Source: Mesostigma viride | Lineage: Eukaryota; Streptophyta; Mesostigmatophyceae; Mesostigmatales; Mesostigmataceae | DNA: 64,000 nucleotides | NCBI GenBank assembly: GCA_009746045.1 | Contig: RPFO01000154.1 | Location: 6,138,646-6,202,645, forward strand | Direction: 5' to 3' | In this document: one piece after another, positions 40,941 to 51,470 of the stretch | Layout: each line of letters starts with the position of its first letter | Numbering within the stretch: the stretch's first letter is position 1 | The notes under the pieces: model-generated | The model's input: the letters and a program-made list of their open reading frames with translations, nothing else | Databases searched by the model: none | Told to the model about the DNA's origin: nothing | Translations under genes and position numbers: made by a program

Positions 40941-42120
40941 TGAATCATTAGGGTAGTCATGTCGTCCTCGCAGTCCGGGGAAGCCAACTGCCGAGCAGCT
41001 TAAAGCGGCCGGAAGCAGGGAAGTTTACCTTTCAGTGTCGTCTAAGAGGCGGAGCTCAGGCGGGGGGCCGGCCAGGCCAAGGGCCATTAAATTAAATTAA
41101 AATTAAATCATAGCAATGACTCCGTTGGGAGATCATGTAGCACGTACTCCTTGCTGGATGGATGGAGGTGGGCGGAGCCGCGAAACCGAACTAAGCTAAT
41201 GCTAATTAGCTAATCTGGAAAATCCTAACTACTCTGTACTCAGCAAAGCGCCCCTTCCTCCTGGGGGGGGGCGGCTTGCCCACAGCCGGGCTCGGGGCTG
41301 GCGCATGAGCCTGGACAATCGTCTTTCACCTCTTCTTGTTCTGCATAGCAGTCCAGGCAAGAGAGAGGGAGAAAATGAGGTGTTCAAACTGAGCTGGGAC
41401 CACTAGGTCAGCCAGTAGTAACTGATGTGTATAGTTCATGGCAGGTTTACCCATCTTTCTAGGAATGTGCTTGGGGCCAGGCCAGGTCAGGATATTAATT
41501 AATTCATTAGCCAGGCCAGGTCAGGATATGCTGCCCTGGCTGGCCAAGCCGCTGGGGGCCGGCCAGACCGAGGTCGGTGTCTACCTGACTGGTGCGATCG
41601 AGCAACATGTCCTACGAATGCTCATTATTCTACGCTGCCTACTAATCTCGTCCGAAATGCGAGGCATACCCTGATACAAATTAATTAAACTCGTGCTCCT
41701 GTTGGGGAGTCATGGAGCACCGAAGTGCTTTTAATCCCTGTGTGTGCACATTGAACAGGAGAAAGGGCAGAGACCCCCATGCAGTCTCATTCATGCCAAA
41801 GGCATGCCACAGCTGCATGCGGGCACGCTAGCTAAACGGACACGCTAACGATCCGGCAGCCTGTGGGTGCAATAAGACCCATGTGAGCATATCATAACAA
41901 GGAGCGTGGGCAAGTAATCTGATCAATTAAGCCAGGACGTAGCATGGCTGTACAAGGACTAAGCTAAGGCTATGGCTGGTTGTGTACCGTGCGTTAGCGG
42001 TGCCTGATACAAAGACATACACTAAAGACCCGTATGTGTGGAAACCCCTACGTTCAGGACCTGTCGGGGCATCCTGGTAAACGTGCCGTCCAGCCGTGTC
42101 ACTGGCCGGCGTGTCCGTGA
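40941..42120. other. Repeat debris
   Basis: Contains a reversed R3 3' end at 41086-41165 with a TTAAA-type tail, and a reversed copy of the 11483-type retroposon at 41680-42040 (CTCGTGCTCCTGTTGGGGAG, then GAGCACCGAAGTGCTTTTAA). No gene seen. Confidence 0.6.
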
Positions 42121-42124
42121 GCGT

Positions 42125-42560
42125 CCATGCCTCGGCGCCTTAGGTGAGCACTGTGAGGACCAGGACCTTGAAGAGCACTCGCTTGCGGTGCTTGCCTATA
42201 TAGGTCCTTCGAGTGCCAGTAGGGGTTGAGCGAACGAAGCCTGGCCCAGGCGAGGCCGATGCGGATGTCCACATCGTCGGCGGCGTCGGGAACTCAAGTT
42301 GCATGCTCCTCAGTAGTTTGAAGCGATCACACGGAACGGGACCTCCGTCCCGTCTCAGTAGCAGCCGTGGCTTTGGCGGGCAACTGGTAGCCGGCCCAAT
42401 CACCATCGCCTTCATCGATCAGTTTTTACACTAATCTCCAACCCCACCGCCCGCGCCTCCAAGCCCAGGGCAGTCCAGCCAGGTCTGAATGTGCTCGGGG
42501 CGTCCAATGAGGGTGGTATCATCCGCATAAATCAGGTCGGACAGGCGGTAAGCAGGGCCA
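42125..42560 (-). pseudogene. LINE RT fragment with YADD motif
   Basis: Minus-strand frame near 42555-42430 reads LSDLIYADDTTLIGRPEHIQ, the RT catalytic YxDD block. Downstream (42420-42130) an RFKLLR region and HRKRVLFKVLVLTVLT follow in shifted frames. The order matches LINE ORF2, but the gene is broken. Confidence 0.75.
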
Positions 42561-42679
42561 CCGCCGCCATGTTCGCGCTCCTAAGGATGTCCAAGCCAGG
42601 TTCGAACCCCTTCAGAGCGGCAATTAAAGCACGCACGTGGTGGCCTCCGTTTTGGGGCTAGGATTTCTAGACCGACAGC

Positions 42680-42880
42680 CTCAAGTGCCAGACATGCAGT
42701 CCAGCCAGAGTTCCATGGGCAGACCCCGGCTTCTCAATGAGCGTGATGTCGTTGGCTTATAGATGAGGTCAGCGAGTAAATTCTGCTGGTTCGTCGGCCC
42801 CTTCACCCCAGGCTCATTCGTAGTCACTAGGCCAGGCTCGCGGCCAGCATGCCTAGCAAATCGGGCACGTGCCTGCATGG
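42680..42880 (-). pseudogene. Second decayed RT YADD region
   Basis: LLADLIY followed in a shifted frame by ITLIEKPGS: a diverged copy of the YADD block just upstream, so two RT copies are stacked. Confidence 0.55.
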
Positions 42881-43700
42881 CGCATCAGTAACAACATAAT
42901 CCACTACAATAATGAAGAGGTATGGTGATCGACAGGACACAACCTTGCCAGTCTGATGCCGGTCTGGCAGCAGTGGACATGGTGGGGTAATGCCGGGTTG
43001 AATTAATTAATTAATTATTAATTAATTAATTAAACTCGTGACTCCCCATTAAATTAATTAAACTCGCGCTCCCGTTGCATGGGGAGTCACGGAGCACCGA
43101 AGTGCTTTTAATCCCTGCATGTGCACAGCAGGAAGACAGGGCAGAGACCCCCTTTCTCCTAAGTTCATCATGCCAGAGGCATGCCACAGCGGCAATAGGA
43201 CACGCCATAGACGATCCGGCAAGTGCTGTGGGTGCATGCAATGAGACCCATGTGAGCATATCATCAGTAACAAGTAGCGTGGGCAAGTAAACTGATCATA
43301 TCCAGGACGTAGCATGGCTGTACAAGGGCTATTAAGCTGAGGCTATGGCTGGTTGTGGACCGTGTGTTAGCGGTGCACGTGACTACCTAGGTATGGTGGT
43401 ACAGCTAGGCAAACATTCTAGGCATGGCGGCCATGGCGGCAGTGACTACCAATGGATACAAGCTAAGGCTGTTATACAAGTATTCTAGCCCGCAGGGGGC
43501 ATCCACATCTCAATCAAGTGTGGTTAATCATCAGGTCGATCCCCGCCCCTCCAGTACACCTTTGGCTTCTGGGGATCCTGCTTGTGGCGGAGCCGGTATT
43601 CCGGCCACTGAGGTCGCGTTGCTGCTGCTGCTGAGCGGGGGTCAGGTCGTCGTCCAGCGTCCAGGTGAGATCGTGCAACCTCTTGCGACGAGAAAGGAAC
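42881..43700. other. TTAA tails and a reversed 11483-type retroposon copy
   Basis: Two TTAA-type tails (43003-43060), then a reversed copy from CTCGCGCTCCCGTTG to about 43430, 80% or so similar by eye to that at 41680. Rest unassigned. Confidence 0.6.
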
Positions 43701-44499
43701 CGCCGCTTGTCCTCATGGGAGGGGAAGGTGAGCAGGACTGGTGGGGGAGCCGCCTAATTGTCCCGTGAGTGGGGAAGGCGGTGGCATCCGCGCAGTTCTA
43801 GGTATTTCACCTATACCAGGCCCATGCATGAGGCTGAGATCGCGGCACAGCCTGGGTATTATCGATGATGGGTAGTGTCGAAGCTGGCTGGACGTCCTTC
43901 TTGAGCTCGTCGGCAAGGGTGGTTGACGTCTCACCTGCATGGCTGGCTTCTGGGGGAAACGACGCAGCACCACTCGGCACTCGCGGCGAGCGCAGTTGGT
44001 GGCCTCCCCGTTGTTCGGCCTGGCGGTGGTCCTCCAGCTCTTGGAGCTTCGTGGCGATGGCGTCAGTGGTTGAGGCGGTCGCTGACCGCAGCAGGTCCGC
44101 ATAGGAGAGCGGCGGGAGGTGGCCAGCATCCTGCTGGGGTGGCTGGGATGCGATGCCGGTGGCCATCTGCTCCGCCATCTTTGGGACCTGTGTGGCCAGG
44201 GCCTCGGTGTGGGCGGTGATGGCTTCAAGCTTCTTCATGAGCACGCCGCACTTCCCCTCCATGCACCTCAGTGGTTGAGGCGGGAGAGGAGTGCAGCATG
44301 TGCCTCGGATGCCTGCGCCGTGGTCTGCAGCGCCGTGAGCTGAGGTTATAGCTTGTGTGCGACCTTGGTTTCCGTATGGGAGACCTTGGCCTCCACCCGG
44401 TGTTGAGCGCTGTAGTCATCAATGTCATCTTCTCAGCCAGCGGCCAGGTCACGTGCTCCTCCAGGCTCCAGCTTTGCTCGGAGGTCATCCTTGCAGAGG
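43700..44499 (-). pseudogene. LINE ORF1-like coiled-coil fragment
   Basis: Minus-strand frame from 44262 to 43807 encodes a helix-rich protein with PLSYADLLRSATASTTDAIA and a Gln/Glu-rich stretch. A relative at 50700-50820 (-) reads TWADMLKHHTTSTTSAVAAQ, so this is a shared ORF1 motif. Interrupted at 44504 by an LTR element. Confidence 0.6.
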
Positions 44500-44504
44500 G
44501 AGGC

Positions 44505-45665
44505 AGTTGTGCTCCCGAGTGGCATCTATCCGCTGGCCGGTAGTCGCCGGCCTGGGCGCCTAGTCAGGTGGGCATCAAAGATTGGTGTCTAGATGCTAGT
44601 CGGTGCCTAAGCAAGGTACGGAAGCCAGTGCGCGCCGGGACGGTCAGAGAACCGTCGCCCTCGGTAGCACAGATCCGCTGAGTGCCGGTAGTCTCGGGTT
44701 AGAGGCTCGAGCATGCACTATCGGGTAGCCTACCGGTAGTCTCGGGTTAGAGGCTCGAGCATGCCTTATCGGTTAGCGCCGCGCCGCTGAGCTCCTTGCG
44801 GCCTGGCCAGCTGCAAGGGTTCAATAGCAATCAGTGGCGGCTGCGGGCTCAGCCTCCCACAATCGGTTCCCCAAACAACAAAAATCCCGTCTCCATCGCC
44901 GGCGTGCTAGCCAGCGGTGAAGGGCATTCAACTTGTATTCACAGATGAAATCTGTCGCAGACCACTAGCCGGGTGTTAACATCGGAGTTTAGGGGCTCGT
45001 CTGAGTTGTCGGAGGAGGAATTGTTTACGCCCGGGCTGTCGCAGACCACAAGCCCGGGTGTTTTTGGCGTGCTCAGATCCCAGCGTAGGGCACCCTCCTT
45101 GGGGTTTAGGATTTGGGGACGGCGAGTGTGCCGTTACGTGTTTCTCTACTTGAACGTACGTAGGGTCAGTGCTACCCTATTGCCCCACGCTTTAAATAAT
45201 TTATGATAATTATTTAAAAAGAAAGTATGGGAGTTGTGCTCCCGAGTGGCATCTATCCGCTGGCCGGTAGTCGCCGGCCTGGGCGCCTAGCCCAGGTGGG
45301 CATCAAAGATTGGTGTCTAGATGCTAGTCGGTGCCTAAGCAAGGTACGGAAGCCAGTGCGCGCCGGGACGGTCAGAGAACCGTCGCCCTCGGTAGCACAG
45401 ATCCGCTGATCGAGTGCCGGTAGTCTCGGGTTAGAGGCTCGAGCATGCACTATCGGGTAGCCTACCGGTAGTCTCGGGTTAGAGGCTCGAGCATGCCTTA
45501 TCGGTTAGCGCCGCGCCGCTGAGCTCCTTGCGGCCTGGCCAGCTGCAAGGGTTCAATAGCAATCAGTGGCGGCTGCTGGCTCAGCCTCCCACAATCGGTT
45601 CCCCAAACAACAAAAATCCCGTCTCCATCGCCGGCGTGCTAGCCAGCGGTGAAGGGCATTCAACT
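44505..45665. mobile_element. 1.16-kb non-autonomous LTR element (TRIM-like) with 5-bp target duplication
   Basis: Terminal direct repeats 44505-44933 (429 bases) and 45232-45665 (434 bases) differ by only a few changes, including a 4-base indel. Each repeat starts AGTTG and ends CAACT, an inverted pair. GAGGC flanks the whole unit at 44500-44504 and 45666-45670. The 298-base interior has no coding capacity; AAAAAGAAAGTATGGG before the right repeat could be a polypurine tract. No primer-binding site is obvious. It sits inside an ORF1-like pseudogene. Confidence 0.8.
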
Positions 45666-45670
45666 GAGGC

Positions 45671-46170
45671 AGCCGGTGTGGCTGCCGGCTGCGCAGGCCG
45701 GGCCGGGCTGCATGGGTTGCGGAGCCGAGCGTCGAGGTCACGTGCAGTGAGCTTGTACTGTAGAAGCTGAACTTAGAGGATGGCGAGGCGATGGTTGACT
45801 GATTCTGGCAGGGCGAGGAACTCCTCCACCTTGTCGGCGGGGATGGGCCCATCGGGCCCACGGAGCTTGTGTTCCCGTGCGTATAGTAGTGCACTATCTC
45901 GGTGCATTGTGCGTCGGTCAGTCGCATCCAGCTGCTGCATGACCGTAAAGCATGCGTAGTCTAGGTACTGTCGCCATTTGCTTGTTTCGTAGCAGAATTT
46001 CTTGGGCTCTGGCGGACTCAGGCGCTTGGCGATGGGTTTGCTGGCGGTGGGTTTGCGGGCCCAGTCGACTGGGCAAGGACGATGGCGAGTGGGTTGGGTT
46101 GGGAGCCAGAAAGCTCCTTTTCCAAACCCCGTTTTGCTTTTGGAGGCGTCATAGCTGCTTGTCACGTGCT
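45671..46170 (-). pseudogene. LINE ORF1-like fragment, N-terminal side
   Basis: Minus-strand frame 46165-45773 (130 codons) with KRLSPPEPKKFCYETSKWRQ and a helical end. It lies on the other side of the LTR element from 43700-44499 and probably belongs to the same ORF1. Confidence 0.5.
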
Positions 46171-46374
46171 GCTTTTGGAGTCGATACTGCGTTTCAGCCG
46201 TAAGCGATTATGGCTGGCGAGTGCGTCTTAAAAAGGCGCATCGAATGCAAGTGGTCTGACCAAGTTTTGGGGCTCAGACGCAAAAGATCTGAACTCCGCC
46301 GTCAGCCATACCGCCGTCAGCCATTTTGGGTGTGCATGTACATACATGGCCGTAAATAATGCCGTGTTGAATGC

Positions 46375-46680
46375 TTACCGAGGTGCACGACCCCGCGGCA
46401 TACAGCGTGCGGTAGATGCATGACAGCAATCTGAGGGGGGTGGGTATGCGAGTGCGAGGAAGGACAGCCTATATATAGAACGCGGCTCAGTGGACAGAAT
46501 CAAAAGCCTTGATGAAGTCGACGAGCAACTAGGTCGAAGATGCATGAGGATGGCGGGAAACTCACCAGGCTGCACGGGAGCGCGATCTCCTCGAAGAGGC
46601 GCCGCGCGACGAAGATTGCCATGACTGTGTTGCGCCCAGGCGCCCCGGGAAGTCCATTTGGCTCACTGATATGATGGAAG
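46375..46680 (-). pseudogene. LINE RT fragment with VDFxKAFD motif
   Basis: One frame reads LLVDFIKAFDSVH, the first catalytic aspartate block of LINE reverse transcriptases. An IFVARRLFEEI-like helix precedes it in another frame, and a stop follows the block. Confidence 0.7.
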
Positions 46681-48465
46681 CCATGATCTCGACCACGTGG
46701 AGCACTAATTAAATGACATGTGACAGCGTTACGTGAGCATAAGTTCTCAGTAAAGTCGAGTGGGATGGGATGGATTGAGCTAATTATCTAAGACCTAGTT
46801 TCAGGGTTGTGGGCACCACGGCCCGAATGATGACTGTGAATGCCATACGTGGTCACACGCGGAGCCCCCACTGGCTGGGCCCGGGTGGTCTCCTTCATTA
46901 CTACCTGCCACCTATCCTCAGCGAACCATCTGCCTCTAGATTACAGACATGACAGGGGGCTGCCCTGGCGTGAGCCCATTGTGGGTAACACATATCCACG
47001 CCTAGTAGTAGTCTATCCTGGAAAGTCCATGCATGGCAGTGGAGCATAGTTTGTTGGTACAAGGTGTATCTTGATGAGACAATGACACGGTGATAGGGCC
47101 CCACTGCTGGTCGCTACCGGCCCGCAACTCCTGGTGCGTGCATCGTGCGCGGAAGATATGGAGCCCTTGGCACTGACATCACCCTGGCATGCGGAATGCA
47201 ACGACAGGTGCCCGGCCATGCTGCTGCTGCCGGTCACGCTCGGCCCATGCAGGCATAATCATCCACATCAGATCGGATCTTCCGAGGTGGAGAGCTAGAG
47301 GATCGTGCTTAGCAAATATGTCGGGCAATTGCAAGAGATCAAGGGGATAGGGTACATGGAGGAGGCGGCCAAGCATTACGATCGATAGTGGTACATAGGA
47401 GGAACTATAGTTGTTCACCATTGCTCAATGGCTCGCAAACAAAAGAGATCGAGGAATATCATCATTAGGTACAGTACATCACTTGTGGAATTAGTAGAGG
47501 AAGATCTGGTTATTACTCCGTTTCGAGAGAAGATTAGGGAGCTCCTCATTACGACCATTAATTGATTGTGGCAGTGTCAAGAGGAAGATATGCTCAGTCC
47601 CCGTCACACTATTGCACACGGAGGTATTCGAGGAGCGACTGCTCGCGCCGTTTGACAACTACAAAGTCAACGGAGTCTAATTACAAATATTAAGATCCGG
47701 CATGGAGGCACTTTGTACGTAATGGCACTGTATGCCCAGCTGCACTTTTGAGGTAGCTTTTGCACTGTACATTTAGCCGGTAGCCTTACTAGCTTGTAAG
47801 CTCTGTCACCGGCCTATGTATTAATCAATTAATTAATTAATTAATTAATTAATTAATTAATTAATTAATTTAATTAAATTAATCAATTATAAATAATAGT
47901 CACGTGGCTGCACGTCACGTGAGCCATAAGTCCTAGCTGTGGGAGGGAAACATGGGATGGAATGGATGATGTGAGCTATCTAGGTCCTAGTAACAGGGTT
48001 GTGGGCACCACGGCCCGAATCGCTATGAATGCCATACTGATATGTACGTGGTCACACGCGGAGCCCCCAGACTTGGGGGTGGTCAGACGACTCCTTCATC
48101 ACTACTTGCCGTCTATCCTTGTGTACCATCTATCCTATGTATCAAGTGCACCTTTTCCTGGACGCATGGCGTTCTAAACTCGTGACTAGAAGTAGTGCTC
48201 AAGAGGATTAAGGCAAGAAGACCGCACGGGGGCAGCCTGCGTGGCTGTCTGCAGGAAGACCTGCATGGAGGGCCCGGGAGACAGATCTATAATACAAGCA
48301 TCCATCATCGACCCTGCTGAGAAAGGTCCTGCACGAATCCGTTGCAATCTAACTACGACCTCCTGACCCTAAAATGCCTATTAATTACAGTAGCACGTAG
48401 ACTGCACGTCACGTGCACGGTAGCATTAGAAGAACCTGCAACCCCTATACACATATAATTTCCAT
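46681..48465 (-). mobile_element. Two reversed R2 copies and unassigned sequence
   Basis: R2 copies lie at 46715-46950 and 47820-48140, the latter with a 60-base TTAA tail. The sequence between (46951-47819) has no recognisable gene. Confidence 0.6.
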
Positions 48466-48517
48466 GGTCCGGATTCGCCCGATTTCTGGCCTACACTGGT
48501 TGTCTCGTTGGTATAGC
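48466..48517 (+). mobile_element. R1 terminus fragment
   Basis: CCATGGTCCGGATTCGCCCG to GGTTGTCTCGTTGGTATA only. Confidence 0.65.
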
Positions 48518-49273
48518 GTGCCTATGCCTCAACACATCCACGTGACTATTAATTAATTAATTGATGCCTCAATACATTCCAGCAATGACCTCAATACATA
48601 TTTTTTTCTTTGAGTTACTTTTCTTTGAATTCCTTGTTTTATTTTTATTATAAGTGAGTGAATTCCTTGTTTGTCATTGATAATATGCCTTTTTCTTGTC
48701 TATCTACCGTAAATTATTTTTGTATTCCTCACCATACTTTCCCTATCCATCCACCGCAAATGATAGAGTTAGCCCCAGTATGAGGATTACATCCGGCCCT
48801 TTATAATTAATTAATTATCAACATCACTCCGTTGGGAGTCAATGTAGCACATATCCCTGAGATCGAAGGGGCATATGGCTTTTAATACATCCTAGGCTAC
48901 TTCATGCAAGGGTGGGAATGTAAGCTACCCTTGCTCTAGGTGCACCAGGGCACCCGCACCGCCATGCTGTCTATGGTTCAACCCGCCTAGGGGGGGGGGA
49001 TCCTGGCACGGGGGAGGAAGATCATCATGGCTATACAAGGGCTAGGGCACGGCTTCTCGGCAGAGAGTATCTCTCTGCATAGGCATAGCATGGCTAAATT
49101 CTTAATGCAACATCCATGGGGGTCCGGACGGCCCATGTCTAGTAGTGCTAATTAGGCAAATCCTTGACCGCATGGGCCTCAGTGTCTATTAATTTATTAA
49201 GTAATGGGCCTCAGTGGTGAGATCAAGCTGGAGGCCCACCGCCTAAGTTCCCTGCTCTCGGGGTAAGGCGGGG
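48518..49273 (-). mobile_element. R3 3' region, reversed, with TTAAT tail
   Basis: From TTAATTAATTATCAACATC at 48808 to about 49095, parallel to 39668-39960. Sequence before 48790 is AT-rich and unassigned. Confidence 0.65.
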
Positions 49274-49735
49274 GTGCCTCCGCTTCTGCTCATCTTTGAG
49301 AAACCGGCGGACAAGATTTCGTTTCTCAGACGCCGCAAGCGGCTCAAGAAGACTCACTTCACCCTGGACGACGACTTGACCCTGGCTCAGCGAAAACGGC
49401 GACGGGAGCTATGGCCGACCTACCTCCAGCTCCGGCAGACCGCGGTGGGGAAGCCGGTGTACTAGGGAAGGGGGCGGCCATCTACGTCGGCCACTGTCAA
49501 GCCCTGCATGGCAAGCGACCCCCGCGGCCCCAGCACCTCCAGACACCCCAGCTAAAAGGGGAATACAGCAGTAGAGTAGTGTACTAGAATAGTCAGGCCC
49601 GGAGCCACCGTGGCCTTGTACATGTTCGCCTATTATGGGCCCCCTACCAGCAGACATGCCTTAGCGTTATTTGGCCATGTGCATGTGTGCCTATGATGTG
49701 CCACACACCAGATGATGATGCCTAGCTTTATTTAG
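49274..49735 (+). pseudogene. R3 ORF1-like C-terminal segment
   Basis: A 63-codon frame: LRRRKRLKKTHFTLDDDLTL, RRRELWPTYLQLRQT. It then shifts frame into the WKGAAIYVGH region. The following 3' sequence matches 39950-40080 reversed and stops at 49735, where an RT fragment begins. Confidence 0.65.
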
Positions 49736-49736
49736 C

Positions 49737-50692
49737 CCCGTCCCCCCGGCGACTCGCTTCAAGCTCCTTGGCAGCTGGCTTCCCTCCACGGCCGACGACA
49801 TCAACACCAGCATTGGCCAGGCCTGGGCGGCCCTCCGCCGCCTCGACACTGAGGTTCTGGACCTGTCGCTACCTGAGTGCGCGACGCAAGCGCATTCTGT
49901 TCAAGGCCCTTGTCCTCAGCATCCTTCTTTATGGCTGCGAGGCGTGGACCCTGGACCAGGCGCTGAGCCAGCAGCTTGACGGCACCGTCACTCGAATGCT
50001 CCGTCATCAGATCCTCGGCGTCCGCTACCAAGAACGCCGCACCCGGGCCGAGCTCTACTGCGAGCTCCCTCTTGTCACCCGATACCATCCGACACCGCCG
50101 CCTCCTCTTTGCCGGCCATCTTGCCCGCACAGACCAGGTGAATACGGATGTGGGCCCTGCCGGGGGGCTTAAGACGGGCCAACCAGGTAGACACCTCCTC
50201 CTATGGCAGGGTCCCCTTGTCCCATCGCAACCCACTGGCAAACTTGCGCGCGCCGCGGGCACCGGCGCGGTGCGACCCGGACCTATGTGACACAACTGCT
50301 TGAAGATGCAGGGCTTCTGGGACTATCCGTACTCCGCGCCCGCATGATTGACAAGGGGAAATGGGCTGCCATCTGCGATAAGCACCTTCCCGAGGGGTAT
50401 GCTCCTGTTTTCTCACCATGGGCCCCGCGGCCCGTTGCTAGCCAGGGTAGAAGTCCGCTGGTGGAGGTTATTGGTCCTGAGGTTAGCCGCTACACTACCG
50501 CCTCGTCTGCCATTACAGTAGAGGACAGCTCCGATGAGGATTACATCCCCATCTAGTGCTTAACGGTTGGGGGATGATGCAGACGATATTTGTTTAAACT
50601 TTTGTGTAATTATTTTTCTAATGAGATTAGCATAGTACTCCGTGGCATGCCTTTGCGCATGACACGCAAGTACTTACTTACTTACTTACTGC
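49737..50692 (+). mobile_element. 5'-truncated LINE: ORF2 C-terminus, 3' UTR and TTAC tail
   Basis: 49748-49870 reads RFKLLGSWLPSTADDINTSI; after a one-base frame change the next part reads RRKRILFKALVLSILLYGCE then AWTL and RMLRHQILGV, typical of LINE ORF2 after the RT palm. The last open frame ends DSSDEDYIPI with a stop at 50554. A short 3' UTR (GGATGATGCAGACGATATTT, GAGATTAGCATAGTACTCCG) ends in TACTTACTTACTTACTTACT. This links the tail family at 11440, 24906, 53291 and 63278 to an RT-coding LINE. Confidence 0.8.
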
Positions 50693-51341
50693 GCTTGGCG
50701 AGCTCGGCCTCCTCGCGGAGGTGGAGCGTCTGCTTCTGGAGCTGTGCTGCGACGGCGGAGGTGGTGGAGGTGGTGTGGTGCTTGAGCATGTCCGCCCAGG
50801 TCTGGGTGGGAGGAGCATCGCCAGCCAGGCCAGCGGCTGGCTTGGCGGCAACGTCCGTAACCGCCTGGGCGGCCGGTGAGGCTTGCGGTCTTTTGCAGCC
50901 ACTCGATGGCGATGGCGTTGTCCTGGAGGCGCTTCATGTCGATGTCACGGAGCTGGGCGGTGATGGCGTCGGTGGAGGTCGGGCGGTGGGGGGGGGGGTG
51001 GAGGCGAGGAGGGTGGAGGTGGGGAGCTCAGCAGCCAGCGTGCGGCCCACAGCTGCCACATCTGCAGCTAGGGGCGTCACGTGCTGTGAGATGGCTTCTT
51101 GAAGGTGGAGGAGGAAGGTGAATTCGGTCAAGGGGGGGGGGACCCAGAGGTCTTCGGCAGAGCGCTGAAGGATGGTAAAGAGGGCGGCGAGCTGAAGGCG
51201 CAGTCGGGACCAGCCGGGCAGGTGGTCAGGTCCGCGGTAAGAAAACCGGCCATCAGGTCCATTGCGGAGGCGATTTTGTTTTTCCACCCCATGCCAGGCC
51301 CTATGAGCTCTGATACATCATGGTGATGCAGGTGCGCTTTG
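50693..51341 (-). pseudogene. LINE ORF1-like coiled-coil fragment
   Basis: Minus-strand frames 51287-50934 and 50937-50686 encode helical, Gln/Arg-rich sequence including TWADMLKHHTTSTTSAVAAQ, matching the motif at 44100. Frame change near 50935. Confidence 0.55.
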
Positions 51342-51470
51342 TGCACCCAGAGCTTGTGTAGTTTACACCCTACCCTTGCAGAAAGTAGCCCAGAATGTAT
51401 TAAAAGCCATATGCCCCGGCCTTCTCAGGGATATGTGCTACATTTACTCCCCACGGAGTTATGTTACAAT
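51342..51470 (+). mobile_element. R3 3' end, running into the pentamer array
   Basis: CACCCTACCCTTGCAGAAAG, ATATGCCCCGGCCTTCTC, GGGATATGTGCTACATTTAC, CACGGAGTTATGTTACAATT: the same 3' end as the reversed copy at 39646-39790. Confidence 0.85.

Noticed and set aside
42590-42615. B-box-like GGTTCGAACCCC
   Set aside because: No A box or cloverleaf; lies in decayed LINE sequence.
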